A stretch of 64,000 bases of DNA from Clostridiaceae bacterium (GCA_902363735.1 CABJBA010000001.1:930001-994000); one strand, 5' to 3'. Shown: positions 35,870 to 45,363, counted from the stretch's first letter. Made by a program: numbers and translations. The notes: generated by a model not told the origin, from the letters alone.

Positions 35870-36166
35870 TTAAAATACATTAGCATGATCTATGTTAAAT
35901 TTTTTCCGCTCCCCGTCGTTATACACCAGCTTCATGGATTATAGTTTTATCTCCTTCTATATTGATTGCATACATAAAAATTATATGACATCTTTTGCTT
36001 TCGTCCAAAATCTTATACACCTTTTCCATGAATCCTATCTTTAAAAATAATTTTATACTGCAAAGATTGGCTTTTAACATCGGTAGATTGGGACTTTTCC
36101 TATTGTTCCATTTATAAAAGTATAAATGAAACTAAACTGAACGTTTTGGTGGACTGTACCTCCTTT
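35870..36166 (-). pseudogene. Decayed small gene or untranslated RNA between a strong promoter and terminator
   Basis: A strong ribosome-binding site, AAAGGAGGT (36166-36158), lies about 50 nt after the promoter but has no start codon at the right distance. Protein-like reading frames continue behind it with jumps: one ends IYRC, one continues KIIFKDRIHGKGV, one reads YKILDESKRCHIIFMY and then TIIHEAGV, and one closes YNDGERKKFNIDHANVF. Joined across three frameshifts they would make a protein of about 95 residues. The longest intact frame is 53 codons (36080-35919). I do not recognise the family. A small regulatory RNA is the alternative. Confidence 0.4.
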
Positions 36167-36221
36167 CATAAATTTTGATTCTTAATTTATATAACAGTGG
36201 GACTCCCTTTGTTATGGCTTT

Positions 36222-36250
36222 ATTATAGCGTACAAGTTTTAATTTGTCAA
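36222..36250 (-). promoter_or_regulatory. Consensus promoter of the gene-less unit
   Basis: TTGACA (36250-36245) and TATAAT (36227-36222), both perfect, are spaced by 17 bp on the minus strand. It is one of the best promoters in the window yet drives no intact gene before the terminator at 35770-35812. Confidence 0.7.
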
Positions 36251-36357
36251 TACTATTTTATATTTATTTTTATATATTTCGTTAATTTAAAAATTGTATG
36301 TAATTATTTCTATATTTTATTCTTTTTATTTATATTAACAAAAAACAACTTTTGCTT

Positions 36358-36987
36358 TTATTGGAACACTTTAGACCTTTCTGCCTCCATATACCCAAAA
36401 GAAGCAGTGCCAGACTGATATCCTGATAAACTTCTTGTTTTTCTTCCAATTCCTCTGAAATCCAACTCTGCTGTTCATGAATGGTAAGGGATACACGGCC
36501 ATCTTCTCCCTCATATACAATATCAATCTCAGGGATTGCAGACAAAGCATTGCCGTTTTCATCTATTCCTGTTACTTCTGTTACATTCCCTTCTTTAAAG
36601 ATCAGCCCATTGGAAAATGCCTCCACCACTTTAGGGAACGTTTTTATTTGCTTTTTGGCTGAATGAAGCAGCTCTTCTCTGGAATAAACAATTTTATTTT
36701 GATCTGATACATTTATGGTTCCTGTGATTTTGCCCGCTGCCACTGCTGTAACCGTTCCCATTACCATGACTGCCATCACTGCTGCAGCTGTTGCTGCTGC
36801 ATTTTTCCTGGTGAATTTCAAGACTCCGCTCCTCTGCTTTATCTTTTCGTGAATTTCTGCAAGACATTGACCATCTTTTTCTGTTTCCGGATTTATCCCA
36901 TCTACTTCAGCCTTAATCATATGACTTAATTGTTCATCCCAAGCCTCTTATCATACGTTCTACCAAAGCTTTGTTTTGTTCATCCAT
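36358..36987 (-). pseudogene. Membrane-anchored anti-sigma/DUF4179-like protein, probably frameshifted twice
   Basis: The clearest frame gives about 196 residues: a polar N-terminus, one span of alternating Ala/Val/Met (about 42-62) and an extracytoplasmic part, which resembles anti-sigma or DUF4179-type proteins. Upstream, an ATG at 36987 begins MDEQNKALVERMIRG and stops at once. Removing one G there joins it to AWDEQLSHMIKAEVDG. Near the end the frame slides into SLALLLLGIW, while a sister frame reads YQSGTASFGYMEAERSK to a stop at 36358. The first shift is well supported, the second less so. No partner sigma gene is adjacent. Confidence 0.55.
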
Positions 36988-37160
36988 GGCCTGTGTCCTT
37001 TCCTTTTCTAAATGCGCATCTGTTTATTAGAGTCATACAGCTCCCTGCCGGTTCATTTTAAAGCAAAAAAAATCCAGGACCAGAAACAACTGCTGTTTCT
37101 GGCCCCGGCCTTTTCTTTAAATTCCGGTAATGCCTCTTCCAGCTTTCACTGGAAAAAACA

Positions 37161-39023
37161 CTATATTTCTGCCTTATTAAATATTTCCATAAATTCCTCT
37201 CCGGTAATGGTCTCCCGTTCCAGCAGGTATTCTGCAATTTCATGGAGTTTTTTCTCATTGTCCATGAGGATTTTCATCGCTTTCTGATGCTGTTCCTTAA
37301 TAATCCGGATCACTTCATCATCAATCTTTTTAGCTGTCTTGGATGAACAGGAAAGAGAAGTATCTCCGCCTAAATACTGATTGGTCACTGTTTCCAAAGC
37401 CACCATATCAAACTCATCGCTCATGCCGTAACGGGTTACCATGGCCCTGGCAATTCTGGTGGCCTGCTCAATATCATTGGCAGCTCCGCTGGTGACAGTC
37501 TTAAAAACCAGTTCCTCAGCGGCTCTTCCGCCTGTAAAGGTAGCAATCTTATTAAGTGCCGCCTCTTTTGTCAGCAGATGGCGTTCCTCTTCATCCACCT
37601 GCATAGTGTAGCCTAAGGCTCCTGAAGTTCTTGGAATAATGGTGATCTTATGAACGGGAGCCGAATCGTTCTGGGACGCAGCAACCAGAGCATGCCCTAC
37701 TTCATGATAGGCAATGATCTTTCTCTCACTTACATTGATAGAAGCATCTTTTCTCTGATATCCGGCAATAACCACTTCTACACTTTCTTCCAAATCTCTC
37801 TGAGCCACTGTATGTCTTCCCAACCGGACTGCCCTTAAGGCAGCTTCGTTGACAATGTTGGCAAGCTCCGCTCCGCTGGCTCCTGCTGTGGCCAGGGCAA
37901 TTCCCCGAAAGTCCACATCATCAGACAGCTTGACATTTTTGCCGTGAACCTTTAAGATGGCTTCCCTGCCGTTTAAGTCCGGCAGCTCCACAGGTATCCG
38001 GCGGTCAAAACGGCCCGGCCTTAAAAGAGCCTTGTCAAGGGAATCAGGGCGGTTGGTAGCTGCCAAAATGACAACCCCGCTTTTGCCGTCAAATCCATCC
38101 ATCTCAGCTAAGAGCTGGTTTAACGTCTGCTCTCTTTCGTCATTTCCTGAAAATCCCTGGCCGTCACGTTTCTTTCCAATGGTGTCAATCTCGTCAATGA
38201 AAACGATACAGGGAGCCTTATCATTGGCCTGCTTAAATAAATCCCTGACCTTTGCAGCACCCATTCCCACGAACATTTCCACAAATTCAGAGCCTGAAAT
38301 GGAGAAAAACGGCACATGGGCCTCTCCTGCCACCGCCCTGGCAAGCAGGGTCTTACCCGTTCCCGGAGGGCCTACCAAAAGGGCTCCCTTGGGAAGAGTT
38401 GCTCCGATATCCGCGTATTTCTTTGGATTGTGAAGGAAATCCACGATTTCCTTTAAAGCCTCCTTAGCTTCCTCCTGACCGGCTACATCCTTAAAGGTCT
38501 TTCCGGTTTCAGATTCCGCATAAATTTTAGCATTGGACTTTCCAAAGGTCATGGCATTGCCGCCGCCCATCCGCTTTTGCATATGTCCCGATAGAAAATT
38601 TCCCAGAAAAACAAAAATTAAAATAGGAAAAATCCAGGTCAGCAAAACAGAAATCAGGGGAGACATCTGCTTGACTATACTCTTTTCAAACTGGACATTA
38701 TGGGTAATCAGCCGCTCCGTCAAATCATCATCCGGCCATGGACCCGTTTTATAAACCTCATAATCCGGTTTGCCTTCCCAATCTGTTTTTCCCGTATCTG
38801 ATTTAAACTGGATTTCCGTATCAGTCCTTGCAACGGACTGAATCTTTCCCGCTTCCAGCATTTCTAAAAACGTGCTGTAAGGCACCTCTGTCACCGATTT
38901 GGACTGAAGCCAGGGAACCGCCATGGAATTGAATATAATCATCAGTATGAGTACAATGCTGTAATAAAAAATAAATGGTTTTCTCGGACCTTTCTTCAAA
39001 CCGCTGTCATCTTTTAACCCCAT
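37161..39023 (-). CDS. ftsH: ATP-dependent zinc metalloprotease FtsH
   Basis: This protein of about 620 residues is the membrane AAA+ protease that degrades damaged or unassembled membrane proteins. It has two spans (about 20-38 and 130-150) around an extracytoplasmic domain, AAA Walker A GPPGTGKT, Walker B CIVFIDEIDTIG, the SRH region RPGRFDRRIPVELPD and zinc site HEVGHAL. The ATG is chosen over an upstream GTG because GGAGGTGG precedes it and would contain that GTG. It is shorter than many FtsH proteins at the C-terminus but ends normally (EEFMEIFNKAEI). Confidence 0.95.
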   Translation of the reverse strand: MGLKDDSGLKKGPRKPFIFYYSIVLILMIIFNSMAVPWLQSKSVTEVPYSTFLEMLEAGKIQSVARTDTEIQFKSDTGKTDWEGKPDYEVYKTGPWPDDDLTERLITHNVQFEKSIVKQMSPLISVLLTWIFPILIFVFLGNFLSGHMQKRMGGGNAMTFGKSNAKIYAESETGKTFKDVAGQEEAKEALKEIVDFLHNPKKYADIGATLPKGALLVGPPGTGKTLLARAVAGEAHVPFFSISGSEFVEMFVGMGAAKVRDLFKQANDKAPCIVFIDEIDTIGKKRDGQGFSGNDEREQTLNQLLAEMDGFDGKSGVVILAATNRPDSLDKALLRPGRFDRRIPVELPDLNGREAILKVHGKNVKLSDDVDFRGIALATAGASGAELANIVNEAALRAVRLGRHTVAQRDLEESVEVVIAGYQRKDASINVSERKIIAYHEVGHALVAASQNDSAPVHKITIIPRTSGALGYTMQVDEEERHLLTKEAALNKIATFTGGRAAEELVFKTVTSGAANDIEQATRIARAMVTRYGMSDEFDMVALETVTNQYLGGDTSLSCSSKTAKKIDDEVIRIIKEQHQKAMKILMDNEKKLHEIAEYLLERETITGEEFMEIFNKAEI

Positions 39024-39070
39024 AAAATCCACCTCCTTCTTCTTTCGTCATTTTTTCAGAACACTTAAAC

Positions 39071-39187
39071 GTTCTCTTTGCCCACCGGGCAAATTCACCT
39101 TACCCCCCAGGGGGTCCTCTCTTTGCCCAGCGGGCAAATTCACCTTACCGATTGAGCAAACTCACCTTACCGATTGAGCAAACTCAC
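39071..39187 (-). repeat. Dispersed palindromic coding repeat, tandem locus (copy 4)
   Basis: On the minus strand the order is two 22-bp deletion derivatives (GAGTTTGCTCAATCGGTAAG type, 39187-39147), a full 45-bp unit (39146-39102, TTTGCCC-GCT-GGGCAAA and CCCCCTGGGGGG) and a partial unit (39101-39071, TTTGCCC-GGT-GGGCAAA). Units meet at AAGGTGA. The array lies between the flavodoxin gene and ftsH and enters the flavodoxin C-terminus, supplying its stop codon. Because the unit is 45 bp, tandem units stay in frame. Confidence 0.85.
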
Positions 39188-39659
39188 TGGCATTTTGAAA
39201 ATCCTGTTCATCAGGGTGAAGCATTGCATCCTCGTATGCGGCAATTAGGTTTCTGATCTGAGGGGTGTCGCATACCACCTGCATCTGTCTGTATTTTTCC
39301 AAAACCCTGGGTGCCATTTTTCCTCCGCAGAGAAAACAGCCCAGATATTCATTGTCATCAGGGATAAAAACAGATACCTGTTTTTCCACCTGCTTAAAAT
39401 AATCTTTATTTCCGGAAAGCCCACAGGTGCCAAATAAAGCAACCCGCTTGCCGTGCAGCCCTGAGAGAAAATCGATCACTTCCGTTGTACAGATTCCCCT
39501 GTTGTTCCAGAACCCTACAAAATAAGTGTCTGCTTCCTCTCCTCCCAATTCCTCCAGACTGACAATGTCCTTGGATTTTCCTGGAAGCGCTTCAAAAATC
39601 TTAACGGCTACCTTCTGGGTATTTCCGGTTTTACTCGTATACACAACCAAATAATCCAT
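39162..39659 (-). CDS. Flavodoxin family protein
   Basis: This 165-residue FMN-binding protein has the phosphate loop YTSKTGNTQKVA (about 7-18) and a GFWNNRGICT loop near the isoalloxazine site. It probably acts as a small electron carrier. The last residues (SEFAQSVR) and the stop are encoded by a shortened unit of the dispersed repeat, so the native C-terminus has been replaced or extended. GGAGG precedes the ATG. It resembles the flavodoxin-like BilS family, but no bilirubin reductase gene is nearby. Confidence 0.8.
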   Translation of the reverse strand: MDYLVVYTSKTGNTQKVAVKIFEALPGKSKDIVSLEELGGEEADTYFVGFWNNRGICTTEVIDFLSGLHGKRVALFGTCGLSGNKDYFKQVEKQVSVFIPDDNEYLGCFLCGGKMAPRVLEKYRQMQVVCDTPQIRNLIAAYEDAMLHPDEQDFQNASEFAQSVR

Positions 39660-39789
39660 ATATTCAGCCTCCTCTACACAATAAAATATACCGAATTGGC
39701 TTATTTATCAATAGATAATCGGAAATGTTAATACAATTTATGTAACTTTTAGAATCTATACTGTAAAATTCACAACTGTAAATATAGGA

Positions 39790-41313
39790 TTATAAATTTT
39801 CTCTCCCCTTATTCCAGTCCCGGCATATAGCTTCTGAAAGTCCCAAAGCAGTGTAAACATCGGCTACCACATCGGCCTTTTTTCCGTATTGCATAAGTGC
39901 CTTTGCAGTCATATCCCCGATACAAGCCACTTTCTTTCCTTCCAGGACTTCCCTTCCAGCCTCTTCTCCTGCTTCAAAAAAAGCTTCCACGCCGGAAGCG
40001 CTGGCAAAAGTCACATAATCCAAATCCTTTAAGGCTTCTCTTCTCTTTTTGGCTCCGGATCCATCCCATTCCACATCATACAGAACCACATCCTCATAAT
40101 AAATCCCGGCTTCATCAAAAACCTGATTCAGTTCCTTGGAGCCTCCTGATGATCTGGGAATTAAAATTCTGTCCTTTGGTGACACCAGGTTCTTAAGCCC
40201 TCTTGCCAGATCCTGTACCTGATACCTGTCTGGAACGTAATCTGCAAAAAAGCCATGGTTTTGCAGTTCTTGGGCTGTCCCCTTTCCCACAGCTGCAAAT
40301 TTCACATGGCCTACAGACCGAAAATCACAACCATGCTCCAAAAGACCCTCAAAAAATTCTTTTACTCCATTGGCACTGGTAAACACAATCCATGTATAAG
40401 AAGAAAGCTGCTCATATACTTTTTTCATCATTTCTTCCCCACGTCGGGATTTCATGGAAAGTTTTAAAATATAGTCCCCCGTTCCTCCAAAGGACTCCAA
40501 AGTCTTTAAAAGCCTGACTCCAAAGCTTTCCGTTCCAGTCACTCCGATCCGGCACCCTTCCAAAGGCTGGCGGTAGGTGGAAGAAAAATCAAGAGCTGCC
40601 GTTTCCCCCACTACAATGATGGCAGGACTTGCAATCCCCGCCACATTTACCTTTTCCCTGATATTTTTCAAGTTTCCCCTGACTGTTTTCTGCTCCGGAA
40701 GTGTTCCATTCTGGATGACTGCTGCAGGCGTTTCCTCTGGTTTACCCTGTTTTAAAAGTCCGTCTACAATAAGAGATAAATTTCCAAGACCCATGAGAAA
40801 CACAAGGGTTCCGTTCAGTCCGGCAAATGCTTCGAAATCATCAGGCAATGTCCCTTTTTCAGAACGTGTATGTCCTGTCATCACATGAAAGCTTCTGCTT
40901 AACCCACGATGAGTGACCGGAATTCCCGCAGAGGCCAGAGCTGCAATGGCAGACGTAACTCCCGAAACCACTTCATAGAGGATTCCTGCCTGAGATAAAG
41001 CCATAATCTCCTCTCCGCCCCGGCCAAAAACAAAGGGATCACCTCCCTTTAAACGAACCACCAAAAGTCCTTCTTCTGCCAACTCCACCAGCAATCTGTT
41101 GATTTCCTCCTGCTTCATGGAATGTGCTCCAGCCCGTTTCCCCACATAGATTTTCCTGCATTCCGGCCTCACTTCGTCAAGAAAGCGCTCCGATGCAAGA
41201 GAATCATAAACGACTGCGTCACATGTCCGCAATCTCCACAAGCCTTTTTCCGTCATAAGGCCAGAATCTCCGGGGCCGGCTCCCACCAGACAGACCACTC
41301 CTGTTTTCTTCAT
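39790..41313 (-). CDS. cobA-hemD: Uroporphyrinogen-III C-methyltransferase / uroporphyrinogen-III synthase fusion
   Basis: This protein of about 507 residues joins two steps. The N-terminal half (SUMT: VGAGPGDSGLMTEKG, GGDPFVFGRGGEE, GVTSAIAALASAGIPVTHRG) methylates uroporphyrinogen III to precorrin-2. The C-terminal half (from about 250, VTGTESFGVRLLKTLE) is HemD and closes hydroxymethylbilane to uroporphyrinogen III. Fusions of this kind are normal in clostridia. The start MKKTGVVCLVGAG has GGAGGG upstream; the longer frame does not. It lies 65 bp after hemC. Confidence 0.93.
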   Translation of the reverse strand: MKKTGVVCLVGAGPGDSGLMTEKGLWRLRTCDAVVYDSLASERFLDEVRPECRKIYVGKRAGAHSMKQEEINRLLVELAEEGLLVVRLKGGDPFVFGRGGEEIMALSQAGILYEVVSGVTSAIAALASAGIPVTHRGLSRSFHVMTGHTRSEKGTLPDDFEAFAGLNGTLVFLMGLGNLSLIVDGLLKQGKPEETPAAVIQNGTLPEQKTVRGNLKNIREKVNVAGIASPAIIVVGETAALDFSSTYRQPLEGCRIGVTGTESFGVRLLKTLESFGGTGDYILKLSMKSRRGEEMMKKVYEQLSSYTWIVFTSANGVKEFFEGLLEHGCDFRSVGHVKFAAVGKGTAQELQNHGFFADYVPDRYQVQDLARGLKNLVSPKDRILIPRSSGGSKELNQVFDEAGIYYEDVVLYDVEWDGSGAKKRREALKDLDYVTFASASGVEAFFEAGEEAGREVLEGKKVACIGDMTAKALMQYGKKADVVADVYTALGLSEAICRDWNKGRENL

Positions 41314-41378
41314 CACACCCTCCTTTCCTGTTTTACAGCCATGTTTTTCCTGCATAATATATACTTCCAGAGCCTGCT

Positions 41379-42281
41379 TCATGAAAGTCCTTTGGCCGCC
41401 TGCCATGCCAGCCTGTCCAGCTCATCAAGTTCTCCCCACAGATGAATGCGTTTTGTCACTTCCCCTCTTCTGTTCATGCCAAGAACTTCCATTTTCCCTT
41501 CCCTTAAACGGGAATAGATTCCAATAGGTTCATGACAGCCTGCATCCAGAAATTTCAGAATTCTGCGTTCCAGGGCAAGACACATCCTGGCATCCTCATC
41601 CTCAATAAATTTAATAATTTCCCCTAATCCGGAATCCAGCCTGCCTTCTACGGCAAGAATGCCTTGTCCTCCGGCAGGGATAAAGGTTTCGCAATCAAAA
41701 TAATGGAAATGATATTGGCTGTCCTCCGTCATTCCCAACCGTTTTAATCCCGCTGCTGCCAGAAGAATGCCGTCATAAGACCCTTCCATCAGCTTCACAA
41801 GCCTGGTCTGTACATTGCCTCTTAAGTTTTCGCACCGCACCAGGGAATGGGGCCACATGGTTTTTCCAATTTCTTCTATCTGAAGTTTTCTTCTTAAGCT
41901 GGAGGTGCCAATGACGATTTCCCTTTTTTCTGAAATATTGCAGGAGGCAGGAGTTACCAGCACATCTCTGGGATCCTCCCGCTCAGGGACAGCCACAATT
42001 CCCAATCCTTCCTCCAACTCCATGGGAAGATCTTTTGCGCTATGTACTGCAATATCAATCTCGCCCTTTAGAATAGCCTGCTCAAATTCCGTTACAAATA
42101 CTCCCTTTCCTCCAAATTCCAAAAGAGGTTTATGGAGATTTCTATCACCCTCCGTCTGTTTTAAGACCAGCTCTGTGGACAGTCCTGACCCTGTCCTTTC
42201 CAAAGCCTCTGCCACCAGTTTTGCCTGGGCTACTGCCAGAGCACTTCTTCTCGTTCCGATCCGAATGGTTTTACTTCTCAT
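41379..42281 (-). CDS. hemC: Hydroxymethylbilane synthase (porphobilinogen deaminase)
   Basis: This 300-residue enzyme condenses four porphobilinogens. It begins with IRIGTRRSALAVAQAKLV, contains HSAKDLPMELEEGL with the catalytic Asp, and has the dipyrromethane-cofactor Cys in DAGCHEPIG. It overlaps the sirC-like gene by 11 bp. The operon lacks hemA and hemB, so precursors must come from genes elsewhere. Confidence 0.95.
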   Translation of the reverse strand: MRSKTIRIGTRRSALAVAQAKLVAEALERTGSGLSTELVLKQTEGDRNLHKPLLEFGGKGVFVTEFEQAILKGEIDIAVHSAKDLPMELEEGLGIVAVPEREDPRDVLVTPASCNISEKREIVIGTSSLRRKLQIEEIGKTMWPHSLVRCENLRGNVQTRLVKLMEGSYDGILLAAAGLKRLGMTEDSQYHFHYFDCETFIPAGGQGILAVEGRLDSGLGEIIKFIEDEDARMCLALERRILKFLDAGCHEPIGIYSRLREGKMEVLGMNRRGEVTKRIHLWGELDELDRLAWQAAKGLS

Positions 42282-42912
42282 TCTCAGCCAGTTTCCTTTC
42301 TATCAGCTCTTTTGCCTGTTCTTTCGTAAAGGTTCCGCCCTGCCGGATTCCTTCCTCTGCCATTTCCTTAAAAATGGACATTCGAAGTGATGAGGAGTCC
42401 ACCTCTTCCTTTACCAGACTCCGGTAGGAACCAAGCTGCCGTGTCAGTGCTCCAAGTCCGGCAGGAATAGCCTCCTTCAGCTTCTTTTTTAAATATTGTG
42501 CAATAGACGGGGCACTGCCTGCCGTAGAAATCCCCACTGTAATATCTCCATCTCTGATCAGAGCGGGAAAGATAAAGCTGCATTTTTCCTGGTCATCCAC
42601 TACATTGACTGGAATCTTTTTTTCTCTGCACAAAAGGGAAATCCGCCCGTTTAATAATTCATCAGAGGTTCCTGCCACCACAAAATCCGCCTGATCCAAA
42701 TCTGATTCCTCAAAATCACGGTTCAGCCAGAAAAGCTTTTCTCCCTCTTCTTCCATAAGCTGTCTCAGCTCAGGATTTACCTTGGGAGCCGTTACATATA
42801 TGACCGGTCCGTAATCCTTTAACACCAGAACTTTATGGTAAGCTACACTGCCTCCTCCCACGATCAGGCAGCGTTTCCCTTCCATATCCACAAAAAGCGG
42901 AAAATATGCCAT
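42271..42912 (-). CDS. Precorrin-2 dehydrogenase / sirohydrochlorin-forming protein
   Basis: This 213-residue protein matches the N-terminal part of CysG (Met8p type): Rossmann motif CLIVGGGSVAYHKVLVLKDYG (about 14-34), catalytic region GTSDELLNGRISLLCREKKIPVNVVDD and IFPALIRDGDITVGISTAGSAPSIAQYLKKKL. It oxidises precorrin-2 to sirohydrochlorin, leading to siroheme or cobalamin. It is the first gene of the operon with hemC and cobA-hemD. Confidence 0.9.
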   Translation of the reverse strand: MAYFPLFVDMEGKRCLIVGGGSVAYHKVLVLKDYGPVIYVTAPKVNPELRQLMEEEGEKLFWLNRDFEESDLDQADFVVAGTSDELLNGRISLLCREKKIPVNVVDDQEKCSFIFPALIRDGDITVGISTAGSAPSIAQYLKKKLKEAIPAGLGALTRQLGSYRSLVKEEVDSSSLRMSIFKEMAEEGIRQGGTFTKEQAKELIERKLAENEK

Positions 42913-42969
42913 GGTTATCCCCTCTCTTAAAACTTCTTCCTATTCTATCACTCCACGGAAAAAAGGGCA

Positions 42970-43011
42970 ATGAAAAATGCTCCTCCGGAGATCAGTCCTC
43001 ACCGGAAGAGC
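42970..43011 (-). terminator. Terminator after the amino-acid importer operon
   Basis: On the minus strand GCTCTTCCGG pairs with CCGGAGGAGC, followed by ATTTTTC. It separates the amino-acid ABC operon from the siroheme operon. Confidence 0.8.
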
Positions 43012-43018
43012 GTTAATT

Positions 43019-43753
43019 TTATAATACCTTGCTTAAAAACAGTTTTAATCTTTCATTTTCAGGATTCGCAAAGAACTCCTTTGGTTCATTCTCCTCCAGG
43101 AAATAGCCGCCATCCATAAACATGACTCTGGTACCCACTTCTCTGGCAAAACCCATTTCATGAGTAACTACCACCATGGTCATCTTTTCTTCGGCCAGTT
43201 CCCTCATAACGTTTAACACCTCTCCTACCATCTCAGGGTCAAGGGCAGAGGTTGGCTCATCAAACAGCATCACATCCGGATTCATACACAAAGCCCGGAC
43301 AATGGCGATTCTCTGCTTTTGCCCTCCGGATAACTGACTGGGATAAGACTGAGCCCTGTCCCCAAGCCCCACCTTATGAAGGAGCTTAAAAGCCTGTTCT
43401 TCTGCCTCCGCCTTGCTTCGTCCCTGCAATTTCATAGGAGCAATTATCAGATTTTTCAGAATCGTCATGTGAGGAAATAAATTAAACTGCTGGAATACCA
43501 TTCCCATTTTCTGGCGGTGCCTGTCGATATCTGTTTTCTTATCAACAATGTCCACACCTTCAAACAGGATGTGGCCGCCGGTAGGTTCTTCCAATCGGTT
43601 TAAACAGCGCAGAAATGTACTCTTTCCTGAGCCTGATGGTCCAATAACACAAACCACATCACCTTTATAAATATCCACGGAAATGTCCTTAAGAACTTCT
43701 GTATTGCCAAATTTCTTACCCAGATTCTGTACCTGAATCAGAGGTTCTTTCAT
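43019..43753 (-). CDS. Polar amino-acid ABC transporter ATP-binding protein (GlnQ-like)
   Basis: The protein of about 244 residues has Walker [10 protein letters not shown], signature [15 protein letters not shown] and Walker [21 protein letters not shown], the fingerprint of the GlnQ/HisP class. The ATG at 43753 is preferred; an upstream GTG overlaps the permease gene (10 bp). It completes an operon with the permease and binding protein upstream. Confidence 0.92.
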   Translation of the reverse strand: MKEPLIQVQNLGKKFGNTEVLKDISVDIYKGDVVCVIGPSGSGKSTFLRCLNRLEEPTGGHILFEGVDIVDKKTDIDRHRQKMGMVFQQFNLFPHMTILKNLIIAPMKLQGRSKAEAEEQAFKLLHKVGLGDRAQSYPSQLSGGQKQRIAIVRALCMNPDVMLFDEPTSALDPEMVGEVLNVMRELAEEKMTMVVVTHEMGFAREVGTRVMFMDGGYFLEENEPKEFFANPENERLKLFLSKVL

Positions 43754-43757
43754 ATTA

Positions 43758-44450
43758 TCAATGCTCACTCTTATGCAGCCTCCTCTCCAGTGATTTTACA
43801 AGGTAAGAAAATGCTGTAACCATAATCAGATAGATGATGGCAATTGCTACCAGGGGCATAAAGGCAGAGTAGGTCCGGCTCTTAATAATATCTCCGCCCT
43901 TTGTCAGATCCTGCAGACCGATATAACCAGCCACAGAAGTTTCCTTTAAAAGAACGATAAACTCATTGGCAAGAGTCGGAATTACGTTTTTAAAAGCCTG
44001 AGGCATAATGATGAACCACATAGTCTGAAAGTAGTTAAAGCCCAGACTCCGTCCTGCCTCAAACTGCCCCTTTTCAATGGCACTGATACCGCTTCGGAAA
44101 ATTTCAGCCACATAGGCGCCGGAGTTGATTCCAAACGCAAGAACCGCCGTGAATACCGTACCTGGATTGGTCGTTGAAAAAATGACAAAATACATGATCA
44201 GGAGCTGTACAACAACCGGTGTTCCCCTGATTACAGTAAGATAAACACTGCAAATTGCGTTCAGAATCTTCAGCTTACGGGTATTTTCATAGGTGGAGCG
44301 GATGACTGCAACCAGAAATCCCAGCACAATGCCGATCACTACTGCAAAAAGTGTAATAATCAGCGTGTTTTTCAAGCCGTCAGTAATGTACCTCCAACGG
44401 TCTTCTACGATAAAATTCTGATAGAAATCATCTCTTAGCTTTTCCCACAT
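43758..44450 (-). CDS. Polar amino-acid ABC transporter permease
   Basis: This 230-residue permease of the HisM/GlnP class has about five spans, [16 protein letters not shown] (about 75-90) and the docking loop [29 protein letters not shown] precedes the ATG. It lies 18 bp after the binding-protein gene. It probably works as a homodimer, since only one permease gene is present. Confidence 0.92.
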   Translation of the reverse strand: MWEKLRDDFYQNFIVEDRWRYITDGLKNTLIITLFAVVIGIVLGFLVAVIRSTYENTRKLKILNAICSVYLTVIRGTPVVVQLLIMYFVIFSTTNPGTVFTAVLAFGINSGAYVAEIFRSGISAIEKGQFEAGRSLGFNYFQTMWFIIMPQAFKNVIPTLANEFIVLLKETSVAGYIGLQDLTKGGDIIKSRTYSAFMPLVAIAIIYLIMVTAFSYLVKSLERRLHKSEH

Positions 44451-44468
44451 GGCACTCTTCCTTTATTT

Positions 44469-45302
44469 TTATTCAGCGGTAATGTACTTATCTACAATCT
44501 TCTGTAATTCACCGGATTCCTTTAATTCCTTAATAGCTGAATTAAATTTGTTCACTAATTCCCAATTATCTTTTTTGATTGCAATGGCATATTCTTCTTC
44601 TGTAAAGGCTTCATCTAAAATCTTTAAGCCTGCATTTTCCTTTATAAATACCTTAGCCGGTTCACGGTCAATGATAACTGCATCAACTTTTCCCTGAGTA
44701 AGGGACATTACAGCTTCCATTCCCTTGTTGAAGCGCTGGATATCTCCATTTTCGATATCGTCTGCATAAATATCTCCGGTAGTTCCTGTCTGAACACCGA
44801 TCTTCTTACCTGTCAGATCATCAGGGGAAACGATATCGCCGTCTTCTTTTACGATAATAACCTGAGCTGCTTCTGCATAAGTATCAGTAAAATCCACATT
44901 TTTCTTACGGTCTTCATTAACAGTCATGCCTGCTGCTGCAAAATCAGCCTTGCCTGACTGAATAGCCGGGATCAGGGAATCAAAAGCCATATCCTGAATC
45001 TCCAGTTCCATACCTAGTTTTTCTGCAATGGCTCTTGCAATGTCTGCATCGATTCCAACGATTTCATTGTTTTCACGGAATTCATATGGCGGGAATTCTG
45101 CATTGGTTACCATAACCAGTTTTCCGCCTGCTGCTTCTGTTGCTGTTGTTTCTGTTCCTGCTGCTGTTGTTTCTGTTCCTGCTGTCGTTGTTTCTGTTCC
45201 TGCTGCCGCAGTTGTCTCTGTCTTTGTCTGTGAGCCGCCGCAGGCAGTCAATACTGCTGCCATACAAACTGCTGCTGCAATTGTAATTATACTCTTTTTC
45301 AT
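44469..45302 (-). CDS. Polar amino-acid ABC transporter substrate-binding lipoprotein
   Basis: This 277-residue family-3 binding protein has lipobox LTAC (about 18-21) and a linker built of AAGTETT-type repeats (about 30-58) that spaces the domain from the membrane. The domain begins LVMVTNAEFPPYEFRENNEIVGIDADIARAIAEKLG (about 63-98), with the ligand Arg in MTVNEDRKKNVDFTDTYA. The ligand is an amino acid such as cystine, glutamine or arginine. A plausible promoter lies 60-90 bp upstream. Confidence 0.92.
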   Translation of the reverse strand: MKKSIITIAAAVCMAAVLTACGGSQTKTETTAAAGTETTTAGTETTAAGTETTATEAAGGKLVMVTNAEFPPYEFRENNEIVGIDADIARAIAEKLGMELEIQDMAFDSLIPAIQSGKADFAAAGMTVNEDRKKNVDFTDTYAEAAQVIIVKEDGDIVSPDDLTGKKIGVQTGTTGDIYADDIENGDIQRFNKGMEAVMSLTQGKVDAVIIDREPAKVFIKENAGLKILDEAFTEEEYAIAIKKDNWELVNKFNSAIKELKESGELQKIVDKYITAE

Positions 45303-45363
45303 AATGTTTCCTCCTCTATATATGCACTAATTTGCATAATTATAAAACATGTGTCAGTTATAC

